Of a stretch of DNA of 64,000 nucleotides, positions 11,643 through 20,439 are shown piece after piece. This stretch comes from Candidatus Methylopumilus planktonicus (GTDB lineage: Bacteria > Pseudomonadota > Gammaproteobacteria > Burkholderiales > Methylophilaceae): contig NZ_LN827929.1 in NCBI RefSeq assembly GCF_000981505.1, forward strand, positions 930,001 to 994,000, in the 5' to 3' direction. The position numbers were made by a program, and so were the translations under genes. How positions within the stretch are numbered: the first letter of the stretch is position 1; each line of letters begins with the position of its first letter. The notes beneath the pieces are model-generated. The model ran no database searches. It was not told the origin of the DNA and worked only from the letters and a program-made list of their open reading frames with translations.

Positions 11643-13532
11643 CTATTCGACTAAGAATTGATTAATCTTCTTGACAAAAGCAACGGGGTCTTTGAGCTGG
11701 CCGCCCTCAGAAATCAAGGCTTGATCAAAAATCACTTCTGCAAAATCATTGAAACGCCGACTGTCAGTAGTATTTTCAAGTTTCTGAATTAGTTTATGTG
11801 ATGGATTAATTTCTAAAATCGGTTTTGTGTCTGGTGTTTTTTGGCCTGCAGCTTTGAGTAGGCGCTCTAGATTGCCTGATAAATCATGCTCTCCAGCCAC
11901 CAAGCATGCTGGTGAATCAGTTAAGCGGTGCGTCACTTTTACTTCTTTAACTTTTTCACCCAATGCTTTTTGAATTTTTTCAATGAGTGATTTTGCATCT
12001 TTCTCGATTTTCTTTTTCTCTTCTTTTTCTTTTTCGTCTTCTAACTTTCCTAGGTCAAGATCACCCTTTGCAATGGATTGTAATTTCTTACTTTCAAATT
12101 CATTGAAAGTCGAAAGCAGCCATTCATCAACGCGATCACTCAGCAATAAAACTTCAATGCCCTTCTTTTTAAAAATTTCTAAGTGCGGGCTGTGCTTCGC
12201 TGCCTCATAGGAGTCAGCCGTGATGAAGTAGATAGCTTCTTGTCCGTCTTTCATGCGACTCACATAATCTTTTAAAGACACCACTTGTGCATCTGTTTCT
12301 TCGTGCGTTGAATTAAAGCGAAAAAGTTTTGCAATTTTTTCTCTATTTGCAAAATCCTCGCTGTGTCCTTCTTTCATGACCACACCAAATTCTTTCCAGA
12401 AATTTTTATAGTCATCTGGTTTTTTCTCACTCATATCTTCTAAAAGATCGAGGACTTTTTTAGTGGAGCCTGCACGAATTGCTTCGACTTCTTTACTATC
12501 TTGTAAAATTTCTCGTGAGACATTTAAAGGAAGGTCGGCACTATCAATTACACCCTTAATAAAGCGTAAGTAATTAGGCATGAGTTTTTCTGATGCTTCC
12601 ATGATGAAGATACGCTTGACGTACAGCTTCACACCATGATGGCGTTCACGATCAAATAAATCGAAAGGGGCTTTAGTAGGTATATAAAGGAGTGAAATAT
12701 ATTCTTGCTTCCCTTCAATGCGATTATGGGAATAAGTAAGAGGCGGCTCATGATCGTAAGAAAGATTTTTATAAAACTCTTGATACTCTTCTTCCTTGAT
12801 ATCATTTTTATTTCGAGCCCATAATGCTGAAGCTGCATTGACTGTTTCATCTTCATCTGTCGGTACTTCTTCCCCATCTTGCCACTCAGATTTTTTCATG
12901 ACGATAGGAAGTGTGATGTGATCTGAATATTTCTTGATGATGCTCTTGAGAGTCCAATCACTTAGGAATTCATCCTCGTCTTTTTTAAGATGCAAGATGA
13001 TGTCAGTGCCGCGGGTATCTTTTTTAACTGCACTAATTGTGTATTCACCCTCACCTTTGGATTCCCACTGAATAGCTTCTTTGCTGCCAGCTCGTCTTGT
13101 AATGACAGTGATGAGATCTGCAATAATGAATGAAGAATAAAAGCCCACACCAAACTGGCCAATTAAATTAGCGTCTTTGGCTTCGTCACCAGTTAAGTTA
13201 TTTAAGAATTCTTTGGTGCCTGATCTTGCAATCGTTCCGATATTGTTAATGACCTCATCTCGATTCATACCAATACCGTTATCTGAGATGGTCAAGGTGC
13301 GTGCCTTTTTATCAAAACTTAATCTAATTTTTAATTCAGAATCTTTTTCATAAAGGCTAGCGTCTTTGAGAGCTTCGAAGCGTAATTTATCAGCAGCATC
13401 ACTTGCATTTGAAATGAGTTCACGAATCACGATCTCTTTATTACTATATAAAGAGTGAATCATGAGATGGAGCAATTGTTTAACTTCCGCTTGAAAGACT
13501 AATTTTTCAGATGCATTTTCTTTTGTTGCCAT
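11643..13532 (-). CDS. htpG: Chaperone protein HtpG (bacterial Hsp90)
   Basis: An ATP-dependent cytosolic chaperone that acts as a dimer. The N-terminal GHKL ATPase domain shows 'ELISNASDAADKLRF', 'DNGIGM' and 'GQFGVGFYS'. The middle and C-terminal dimerisation domains follow, for 629 residues in all, a normal length. I chose ATG 13532 because AAAAGG lies 9 nt ahead. A TTG two codons further up lies almost on top of that ribosome-binding site. No sigma-32 promoter was confidently read upstream. Confidence 0.96.
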   Translation of the reverse strand: MATKENASEKLVFQAEVKQLLHLMIHSLYSNKEIVIRELISNASDAADKLRFEALKDASLYEKDSELKIRLSFDKKARTLTISDNGIGMNRDEVINNIGTIARSGTKEFLNNLTGDEAKDANLIGQFGVGFYSSFIIADLITVITRRAGSKEAIQWESKGEGEYTISAVKKDTRGTDIILHLKKDEDEFLSDWTLKSIIKKYSDHITLPIVMKKSEWQDGEEVPTDEDETVNAASALWARNKNDIKEEEYQEFYKNLSYDHEPPLTYSHNRIEGKQEYISLLYIPTKAPFDLFDRERHHGVKLYVKRIFIMEASEKLMPNYLRFIKGVIDSADLPLNVSREILQDSKEVEAIRAGSTKKVLDLLEDMSEKKPDDYKNFWKEFGVVMKEGHSEDFANREKIAKLFRFNSTHEETDAQVVSLKDYVSRMKDGQEAIYFITADSYEAAKHSPHLEIFKKKGIEVLLLSDRVDEWLLSTFNEFESKKLQSIAKGDLDLGKLEDEKEKEEKKKIEKDAKSLIEKIQKALGEKVKEVKVTHRLTDSPACLVAGEHDLSGNLERLLKAAGQKTPDTKPILEINPSHKLIQKLENTTDSRRFNDFAEVIFDQALISEGGQLKDPVAFVKKINQFLVE

Positions 13533-13607
13533 GTTCAATTACCTTTTAAAAAAATATTGGGATGATCTTACAATGGGGGTTGAGTCATGAAATTTCAAGG
13601 GCTCTTT

Positions 13608-14357
13608 TTAGAGTAATTTCCTTAAAGCGACTGATGCTGCCATAAAACCGAAAGTAGCTGTCACCATCACACTAGACCCATACCCACCACAATGAAGACC
13701 TGTGAGCGCCTCATCAACTTCACATGCTTCCTCAGGTTTTTTCATGACTTCATCCGTGAAAATAACGTCAATGCCTACTTTTTGCGACTCTTTTAATTGC
13801 AGTGCTTTTTTAACGTCATGCCGAATTTTGGCTGTGAGCCTATCGCCATGCGTTAAACTTAAATCAGCTATCTTTATAAATGAGGGATCAATCCGGCCGC
13901 CCGCACCGCCCGTCATGACCAGTGGGATTTTTTCATTTAAAGCATGAAGTGCTAAACTTGTTTTAATACCTGCCTGATCAATTGCATCGATCACGACATC
14001 AAAATTCTTCTTAATGAGTGCTGCTACATTTTCATTCGAAATAAAGTCATCCACAATATGGACATGACACAGGGGATTAATTTCTTGAATTCTTTCTTTC
14101 ATAGCTAGCACCTTCGATTTTCCAAGCGTATGACTTAGCGCGTGAATTTGTCGATTGATATTCGATTCGGCAATATGATCCAAATCAATGAGGGTGAGTT
14201 GGCCAATCGCATTCCGCGCTAATGCTTCAGCAGCCCATGATCCAACACCGCCAATACCAATGACACAAACATGTGCTTTCTGAAAAAGATCTAAAGCTTT
14301 TTTTCCATAAAGCCGTTCGACCCCACTAAAGCGCCGATTAAAATCGATGTCTTCCAT
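13608..14357 (-). CDS. tcdA: tRNA threonylcarbamoyladenosine dehydratase (ThiF/E1-like)
   Basis: TcdA (CsdL) uses ATP to cyclise t6A37 to ct6A in tRNAs. The 249-residue protein has the E1-like Rossmann nucleotide site 'VIGIGGVGSWAAEAL' near residue 35, 'DLDHIAESNINRQIHA' and the 'GGAGGRIDPS' loop. The start 'MEDIDFNRRFSGVERLYG' fits the family. The gene ends ahead of htpG and begins 6 nt after acpS, so it may be the tail of the acpS-lepA transcription unit. Confidence 0.9.
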   Translation of the reverse strand: MEDIDFNRRFSGVERLYGKKALDLFQKAHVCVIGIGGVGSWAAEALARNAIGQLTLIDLDHIAESNINRQIHALSHTLGKSKVLAMKERIQEINPLCHVHIVDDFISNENVAALIKKNFDVVIDAIDQAGIKTSLALHALNEKIPLVMTGGAGGRIDPSFIKIADLSLTHGDRLTAKIRHDVKKALQLKESQKVGIDVIFTDEVMKKPEEACEVDEALTGLHCGGYGSSVMVTATFGFMAASVALRKLL

Positions 14358-14363
14358 TTAATT

Positions 14364-14741
14364 TTAAGTTTCAAGAACTACAAAGGCAGTCGCAATATTC
14401 TTTTCATCTGAAATAGAAATATGCTGACTTAAGATATTTTTTTGTTTTAAGAAGTCTTTTAATTCTTCATCAAATTCTAGAATAGGTTTTCCTAAATCAT
14501 CATGGCCTACGATGATATATTGAAAACGTACTGGCGATCTAAACCCAGTGCCCAAGGCCTTAGCAAAAGCTTCTTTGGCAGCAAAGCGTTTCGCTAGAAA
14601 ACGAGATTGAGTTGATGACTTTAAGTAACTTTCAAATTCGGAATCACTTAAAATACGACGCGCAAAAGTATCACCAAATTTTTCAATGGATTCGTGAATG
14701 CGTGAAACTTCAACAACGTCAGTACCAATACCAAAGATCAT
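14364..14741 (-). CDS. acpS: Holo-[acyl-carrier-protein] synthase
   Basis: It transfers 4'-phosphopantetheine from CoA to the serine of acyl-carrier protein. The 125-residue length is typical of the trimeric AcpS group. 'GIGTDVVEVSRI' (Mg2+-binding Asp) is at the N-terminus and 'RFAAKEAFAKALG' (catalytic Glu and Lys) in the middle. It follows pdxJ by 23 nt in a tight minus-strand gene series. Confidence 0.94.
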   Translation of the reverse strand: MIFGIGTDVVEVSRIHESIEKFGDTFARRILSDSEFESYLKSSTQSRFLAKRFAAKEAFAKALGTGFRSPVRFQYIIVGHDDLGKPILEFDEELKDFLKQKNILSQHISISDEKNIATAFVVLET

Positions 14742-14764
14742 AATAAATTTTTCTTTTTAAAAAA

Positions 14765-15490
14765 TTACTTCGAATACGTACGTAATAGTAATTTCATTTC
14801 ACGGATCGCATTATCCCACCCTACAAATAATGCGTGCGCCACAATCGCATGTCCAATATTAAGCTCTTCAATGCCAGGAATGGCTGCAATTAAGTTCACA
14901 TTATGATAATGAAGCCCATGACCAGCATTCACAATAAGCCCTAATGATAACGCATGCGCTGCAGCTTCTTTGACACGTTTTAATTCTTTCTGCTTTGTCA
15001 CTTCATTTTCTGCATCTGCATAACGACCGGTATGAATTTCAATTACGGGCGCGCCCATCTTTTTCGCTAAATCAATATCTCTTAAATCAGGTGCAATAAA
15101 AAGTGATACACGACTACCTTGTTGGGTTAGAGTTTGCGTTGCACGGTGAAGGTGATCATAAGATTCTTTTACATTTAATCCCCCTTCAGTCGTTCGCTCT
15201 TCTCGCCTCTCGGGCACGATGCAAACGTCTTGTGGTTTCAAACGGGATGCAATCGCAATCATTTCATCAGTGGCTGCCAGCTCTAAATTCATTTTTGTTT
15301 GCAGCAAAGGTCGAATGGCAAAAATGTCTTCATCTTGCATATGACGACGATCTTCGCGAAGATGGAGTGTAATACTATCTGCACCCGCTTGCTCAGCACG
15401 AAGCGCTGCCTCGACAACACTTGGATACTTGGTACCACGTGCTTGTCGTAGCGTCGCTACGTGATCAATATTAATTCCGAGCTTTAACAT
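14765..15490 (-). CDS. pdxJ: Pyridoxine 5'-phosphate synthase
   Basis: It condenses 1-deoxyxylulose 5-phosphate with 3-amino-2-oxopropyl phosphate to pyridoxine phosphate, the last step of the DXP-dependent vitamin B6 route. The 241-residue TIM barrel shows 'NIDHVATLRQARGTKYP' at the N-terminus, 'ADSITLHLREDRRHM' and 'EIHTGRYADA'. The recO-pdxJ-acpS order is conserved in beta- and gammaproteobacteria. Confidence 0.95.
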   Translation of the reverse strand: MLKLGINIDHVATLRQARGTKYPSVVEAALRAEQAGADSITLHLREDRRHMQDEDIFAIRPLLQTKMNLELAATDEMIAIASRLKPQDVCIVPERREERTTEGGLNVKESYDHLHRATQTLTQQGSRVSLFIAPDLRDIDLAKKMGAPVIEIHTGRYADAENEVTKQKELKRVKEAAAHALSLGLIVNAGHGLHYHNVNLIAAIPGIEELNIGHAIVAHALFVGWDNAIREMKLLLRTYSK

Positions 15491-15498
15491 AAAATATC

Positions 15499-16215
15499 TT
15501 ATCCTTGTAAATCGACAAAGAGTTGTTTCGAATGTAGTGGTTTATCGCCTAAATAAAAACCTAATAAATAACGCATCAATTGCTTACTTTGTTGTTGTGT
15601 TTCTTTGCTTATATATTGGTCACTTGCCATATCAAGTAAGGTCTTGCCTAAGACTTTAATGCCGTGATCGGTTTTCATTAAATCACACGCCCCATATTCA
15701 GCCTCATAACGATATATTTTATCAGGGATAATTGGATTTGAATCTTCATCATGATCTAAAGTGACTGCATAGCCTAAGGCTTGTAAAAGCTTGAGTTCAA
15801 ATCGCCGTAATGTAATAGTGAGCTCACGGCCTTCACTTAAAGCTAAGATAGTTTCATGATAAAAATGAAAGAGGTCGATGTGAGGCTCGTCTCTTTGCAA
15901 TAAACGCATCATCAACTCGTTAATATAAAATCCGCACATTAATGCGTCACCCTCTAAAATAGTGAGCCTCTCACACCACTCTAATCCATTTAAACTTTTA
16001 AGTTCCGACTTGCCTGACCAATTCGCAAGTAAAACCTGAAAAGATTGAAGCATGCCACGAATAGATGATCTTGGACGCCGGGCTCCCTTAGCCACCACTG
16101 GAATACGGCCAAATTTTTCAGTGAAAACTTCTGCGATTAAACTTGTCTCTTTGAAAGGGTAAGTGTGCAAAATATACACACGCTGATTTTCTTGACGATG
16201 ATTGGGAGTCGCCAT
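15499..16215 (-). CDS. recO: DNA repair protein RecO
   Basis: RecO loads RecA on SSB-coated single strands in the RecFOR pathway. The 238-residue protein has an N-terminal OB fold (about residues 10-85, 'VVAKGARRPRSSIRGMLQSF') and a helical C-terminal domain. A zinc-finger cysteine cluster is absent, as in E. coli. The assignment rests on overall pattern plus the conserved era-recO-pdxJ order; it lies 8 nt after era. Confidence 0.9.
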   Translation of the reverse strand: MATPNHRQENQRVYILHTYPFKETSLIAEVFTEKFGRIPVVAKGARRPRSSIRGMLQSFQVLLANWSGKSELKSLNGLEWCERLTILEGDALMCGFYINELMMRLLQRDEPHIDLFHFYHETILALSEGRELTITLRRFELKLLQALGYAVTLDHDEDSNPIIPDKIYRYEAEYGACDLMKTDHGIKVLGKTLLDMASDQYISKETQQQSKQLMRYLLGFYLGDKPLHSKQLFVDLQG

Positions 16216-16223
16216 TTAAAAAA

Positions 16224-17114
16224 TTACAGGCCTAATGATTTTAAAACACGCTGATCTGTCGACCAGCCACTTTTTACTTTAACCCAAGTCTCAAGCCATA
16301 CTGTACCGCCAAAGAGCTCTTCCATGTCTTGTCTGGACTCAGATGAAATTTGTTTTAATTTCTCACCGTCTTTGCCAATCAACATAGGCTTCTGACTATC
16401 TTTGTCAACAATAATGGCGGCAAAAATGCGGCGTAATTTACCTTCGACTTCAAATTTTTCAATTTCAACCGCAATGGAATAAGGCACTTCCTGGCCCGTG
16501 AGACGAAAAATTTTTTCTCGAATAATTTCAGACGCAAGGAATCTTTCACTCTTATCGGTAATCTCATCTTCACCATAGATAAAAGGTTGTTCCGGTAAAA
16601 AGTCTCGGACGTTAGATAATAAATGATCTAGGTGTTTATTTTTTTTAGCAGACACAGGCACCATGGCTTTAAAAGTATATGTCTCGCTCATGGTTTTGAT
16701 TTGTTCTAAAAGTGCATTCTTGTCTTTCATTAAATCTACTTTGTTCATGACTAGAATCGTCGGGCGATCTTTTGGAATGAGTTTCATGACCGCATGGTCT
16801 TCTTCTGTCATGCCTCGAGACTCAATCACAAAAAGAACCACGTCCACATCGCTTAATACTTGGTGTACGATTTTATTTAAACCCTTATTCATGAGGTTCA
16901 AATGTTTAAGCTGAAATCCTGGCGTGTCAATAAATAGAAACTGGGTGTCATCTATCGTTTGAATACCTAACAATTGATAGCGTGTAGTCTGCGCTTTTTT
17001 GGAGGTGATACTGATCTTACTACCTACCAAATAATTTAAAAGTGTCGACTTGCCTACATTAGGTCGGCCAACAATTGCAATCGTGCCACAGCGCGTAATT
17101 TTTTGTTTGCTCAT
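16224..17114 (-). CDS. era: GTPase Era
   Basis: Era binds the 3' end of 16S rRNA and helps small-subunit assembly. The 296-residue protein shows G1 'GRPNVGKSTLL', G3 'DTPG', G4 'NKVD' and G5 'SAKK', then a C-terminal KH domain (about residues 210-290) with 'LIGKDGEKLK'. Its start overlaps the rnc stop by one base, so the two are probably translationally coupled. The rnc-era pair is conserved. Confidence 0.96.
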   Translation of the reverse strand: MSKQKITRCGTIAIVGRPNVGKSTLLNYLVGSKISITSKKAQTTRYQLLGIQTIDDTQFLFIDTPGFQLKHLNLMNKGLNKIVHQVLSDVDVVLFVIESRGMTEEDHAVMKLIPKDRPTILVMNKVDLMKDKNALLEQIKTMSETYTFKAMVPVSAKKNKHLDHLLSNVRDFLPEQPFIYGEDEITDKSERFLASEIIREKIFRLTGQEVPYSIAVEIEKFEVEGKLRRIFAAIIVDKDSQKPMLIGKDGEKLKQISSESRQDMEELFGGTVWLETWVKVKSGWSTDQRVLKSLGL

Positions 17115-17797
17115 TAAATTGTCTCCAGCATAAGTTGATAAGCTTTTGATGCAGCCTCTTGTTCTGCAATACGTCGGCTATTACCTATCCCTTGCGTTTT
17201 AATATTAGACTTCTTAATGATGCACTCAATCGTAAAGGTTTGGCTGTGTGCCTCCCCTTCAATTGAGACAACTGTATAAATGGGTAAATCACTTTTTTTG
17301 CTTTGTAATAATTCTTGCAGTAAAGTTTTTGGATCTTTTTGAATGAGTTTAGGATCAATCTCATTTAACTGCTTTTCAAAAAAACGAAGGATAAATTGAT
17401 GTGTAGGTTCTATTCCCCCATCAAAATAAATCGCACCAATGATAGCTTCAAAGGTGTCAGCTAAAATAGATGGGCGTCGCCATCCTGCACTTTTTAATTC
17501 ACCCTCACCTAATCTTATAAAGTCACCTAAACCAATTGATGTTGCTATACCACTCAACGAACTCTCTTTAACAAGTTGCGCGCGTAGACGACTTAAATCA
17601 CCTTCATCAAGACGTGGAAATCTTTTATAAAGCTCTTCAGCAATAAGGAAACTTAAAACGCTGTCGCCCAAGAATTCGAGACGCTCATTATGTTGTGCTG
17701 AATAACTGCGATGTGTGATAGCCATGATCATTAAAGTAGAATCACTAAAGGTATAATGGATGATTCGACTTAACGAGGCTTGACGCTCTTTATCCAT
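17114..17797 (-). CDS. rnc: Ribonuclease III
   Basis: A double-strand-specific RNase that processes rRNA precursors and structured mRNAs. The 227-residue protein has the signature 'NERLEFLGDSVLSF' with catalytic acidic residues near position 40, a second acidic site 'ADTFEAIIGAIYFDGG', and a C-terminal dsRNA-binding domain (about 155-225). It overlaps lepB and era by single bases at each end. Confidence 0.96.
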   Translation of the reverse strand: MDKERQASLSRIIHYTFSDSTLMIMAITHRSYSAQHNERLEFLGDSVLSFLIAEELYKRFPRLDEGDLSRLRAQLVKESSLSGIATSIGLGDFIRLGEGELKSAGWRRPSILADTFEAIIGAIYFDGGIEPTHQFILRFFEKQLNEIDPKLIQKDPKTLLQELLQSKKSDLPIYTVVSIEGEAHSQTFTIECIIKKSNIKTQGIGNSRRIAEQEAASKAYQLMLETI

Positions 17798-18540
17798 TAA
17801 TGAATGATAGTCCCAATACGTTTTAATTCGCCGAAGTTAAACCAAATAAAAAAAGCACGTCCCACTAAGTTATGTTCAGGCACAAAACCCCATACGCGAC
17901 TATCGGCACTATTATCTCGATTATCCCCAAACGCTAAGTAATGTCCGTGAGGTACTTCAAATTTAAAATTTTCTCCAGGTAAATCATGAATCAAAATGGA
18001 ATGATTCACATTACCTAATGCCTCTTTAAATTCCTTGGCTTCAATATGATGACTTTCATTCATCATGTATGGATATTTATCAACGAATGTCTGCTCTATT
18101 TTTTTGTCATTGATATAAAGTGTTTTACTTTTATATTCAATTAAATCCCCTGGAAGACCTACCACACGCTTGATATAATCGATCGATGGTTTAGGTGGGT
18201 AATGAAAAACAAACACATCACCACGCTTTGGCTTGTCTACTTCTATCATCGTATAGTTCAAAATAGGCACACGAATACCGTAACTAAATTTACTTACTAA
18301 AATAAAGTCGCCTGCTAAAAGTGTTGGCATCATTGAACCTGACGGAATCTTAAAAGGTTCTGCCACGAATGAGCGGATAAAGAAGACTAATAAAATGACA
18401 GGGAAAAAACTTTTCGAATATTCAACCAGAATAGGCTCTTTTGCATTCGTCGCTCTTTTTTTGCTTAAGATAAAAATATCAAGCAACCAAATCAGTCCTG
18501 TGATGGTTAAGACGATGACCATGATTAGCGCAAACATCAT
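17797..18540 (-). CDS. lepB: Signal peptidase I
   Basis: It cleaves signal peptides from exported proteins at the inner membrane. The 247-residue protein has two N-terminal membrane segments (about 3-25 and 46-60), the catalytic Ser69 in 'IPSGSMMPTL', the general-base Lys in 'DYIKRVVGLPGD', and the C-terminal 'GDNRDNSADSR' box. The start overlaps the lepA stop (ATGA), the classic lepA-lepB coupling. Confidence 0.95.
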   Translation of the reverse strand: MMFALIMVIVLTITGLIWLLDIFILSKKRATNAKEPILVEYSKSFFPVILLVFFIRSFVAEPFKIPSGSMMPTLLAGDFILVSKFSYGIRVPILNYTMIEVDKPKRGDVFVFHYPPKPSIDYIKRVVGLPGDLIEYKSKTLYINDKKIEQTFVDKYPYMMNESHHIEAKEFKEALGNVNHSILIHDLPGENFKFEVPHGHYLAFGDNRDNSADSRVWGFVPEHNLVGRAFFIWFNFGELKRIGTIIH

Positions 18541-20330
18541 TTTTCTTCTACCCTTAAAATGGCTAAGAAGGCTTCTTGAGGAATTTCAACATTACCAACC
18601 TGCTTCATACGTTTCTTACCCTCTTTTTGTTTTTCTAATAATTTTTTCTTACGCGAAATGTCACCTCCATAACATTTAGCCAGCACATTTTTGCGCATCG
18701 CCTTAACTGTTTCGCGCGCAATCACGTTTGCACCGATAGATGATTGAATCGCCACATCAAACATTTGTCTTGGGATCAATTCACGCATTTTGGACGCCAC
18801 TTCTCGTCCTCGATAAATACTATTTGAGCGATGTACAATTAATGATAATGCGTCGACACGGTCGCCATTCACCATGATATCAAGCTTCACTAAATCAGCT
18901 GCTCTAAATTCTAAGAATTCATAATCCATAGATGCATAGCCTTTAGAAATCGATTTCAATCGGTCAAAGAAATCGAGTACTACTTCATTAAGCGGCATCT
19001 CATAGGTGAGCATCACTTGGCGGCCTAGGTATTGCATATTTTTTTGAATACCACGCTTGCCGTTACATAAGGTCATGACAGGGCCTACATAATCTTGTGG
19101 CATCAGTAAATTAATTAATATAATCGGCTCACGAATTTCTTCGATACGGGATGTGTCAGGGAGTTTAGAAGGATTTTCAATTTGTGTGACTTCACCATCT
19201 CTTTTGAGAAGTTCGTATACAACGGTCGGGGCTGTAGTGATTAGATCCATATCATACTCACGCTCTAAACGCTCTTGCACGATATCCATATGAAGAAGAC
19301 CTAGAAATCCACAACGAAATCCGAAACCTAAGGCTGTCGAATTCTCTGGCTCAAAACGAAGCGATGAATCATTTAAACTTAATTTTTCTAAGGCCGTTCT
19401 TAAAGCTTCGAATTGATTGGATTCCACAGGATATAGCCCTGCAAACACTTGGGGTTTAACTTCTTTAAATCCAGCCAAAGATTCGGATGCGGGTTTATCT
19501 GCTGACGTCACCGTATCACCGACCTTAGCACTCGCAAGTTCTTTAATGCCTGCAATAATAAAACCTACCTCACCTGCAGAGAGTGATTCTTTGCTTCTCG
19601 ATTTTGGTGTGAAGACGCCCACTTGCTCACAAAGATATTGATCACCTGTCGCCATCAGTTTAATTTTATCTTTTGGTTTTAAGCTGCCATCGACTACACG
19701 CACTAACATCACAACGCCCACGTAATTATCAAACCAAGCATCAATGATGAGGGCCTTTAATGGCTTAGTTACATCTCCTCTTGGTGGTGGAACACGAGAA
19801 ACAATTGTTTCCAATACATCTCTGACACCTTCGCCAGTTTTAGCTGAGCAGCGAATCGCATCTGTGGCATCAATGCCAATCACGTCGCCTATTTCTTCGA
19901 TCACACGATCTGGATCCGCAGATGGTAAATCAATTTTATTTAACACAGGGGTGACTTCAACACCTTGTTCAATTGCGGTGTAACAATTAGCGACTGTCTG
20001 CGCTTCAACACCTTGGCTTGCATCAACGACTAAAAGCGCACCCTCACAAGCCGCAAGGGAGCGACTCACTTCATAAGTGAAGTCGACGTGTCCAGGTGTG
20101 TCAATGAGGTTAAGGTTATATATTTTGCCGTCAAGTGCTTTATATTGAAGCGCGGCTGTTTGCGCTTTGATGGTAATACCACGTTCGCGCTCAAGATCCA
20201 TCGAATCTAACACTTGCGCTTCCATCTCGCGATCAGATAAACCACCGCAATATTGAATGATACGATCCGCCAAGGTCGACTTGCCGTGATCGATATGCGC
20301 GATGATTGAAAAGTTTCTAATGTTTTCCAT
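18537..20330 (-). CDS. lepA: Elongation factor 4 (LepA)
   Basis: A ribosome-associated GTPase linked to initiation and back-translocation. The 597-residue length is typical. G1 'AHIDHGKSTLADR', G3 'DTPGHVDF' and G4 'NKIDLPSADP' lie in the N-terminal G domain. EF-G-like domains II, III and V follow, then the LepA-specific C-terminal region with 'CYGGDISRKKKLLEKQK'. It heads the lepA-lepB-rnc-era-recO-pdxJ-acpS-tcdA series. Confidence 0.97.
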   Translation of the reverse strand: MENIRNFSIIAHIDHGKSTLADRIIQYCGGLSDREMEAQVLDSMDLERERGITIKAQTAALQYKALDGKIYNLNLIDTPGHVDFTYEVSRSLAACEGALLVVDASQGVEAQTVANCYTAIEQGVEVTPVLNKIDLPSADPDRVIEEIGDVIGIDATDAIRCSAKTGEGVRDVLETIVSRVPPPRGDVTKPLKALIIDAWFDNYVGVVMLVRVVDGSLKPKDKIKLMATGDQYLCEQVGVFTPKSRSKESLSAGEVGFIIAGIKELASAKVGDTVTSADKPASESLAGFKEVKPQVFAGLYPVESNQFEALRTALEKLSLNDSSLRFEPENSTALGFGFRCGFLGLLHMDIVQERLEREYDMDLITTAPTVVYELLKRDGEVTQIENPSKLPDTSRIEEIREPIILINLLMPQDYVGPVMTLCNGKRGIQKNMQYLGRQVMLTYEMPLNEVVLDFFDRLKSISKGYASMDYEFLEFRAADLVKLDIMVNGDRVDALSLIVHRSNSIYRGREVASKMRELIPRQMFDVAIQSSIGANVIARETVKAMRKNVLAKCYGGDISRKKKLLEKQKEGKKRMKQVGNVEIPQEAFLAILRVEEK

Positions 20331-20362
20331 GCAGAATTATGATGTCTTTAGTTACCTAATAA

Positions 20363-20394
20363 CAAAGGCGCTTAAAACTCTTTAAGCGCCTTTG
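20363..20394 (-). terminator. Hairpin after mucD, before lepA
   Basis: A perfect 14-bp inverted repeat with arms CAAAGGCGCTTAAA and TTTAAGCGCCTTTG and a 4-nt loop. On the minus strand it follows mucD by 45 nt and is followed only by TTATTAGG, so the T-tract is weak. It may act as a partial terminator or an mRNA 3'-end stabiliser separating the sigma-E operon from lepA. Confidence 0.55.
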
Positions 20395-20439
20395 ATTGAA
20401 AGCATGTATTTTACAACAAAGCTCTTATACTAGCTGATT

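Noticed and set aside
13702..13947. Plus-strand open frames antisense to tcdA, era, rnc, lepA and mucD
   Set aside because: They mirror well-conserved minus-strand genes, have no ribosome sites and show no family resemblance.
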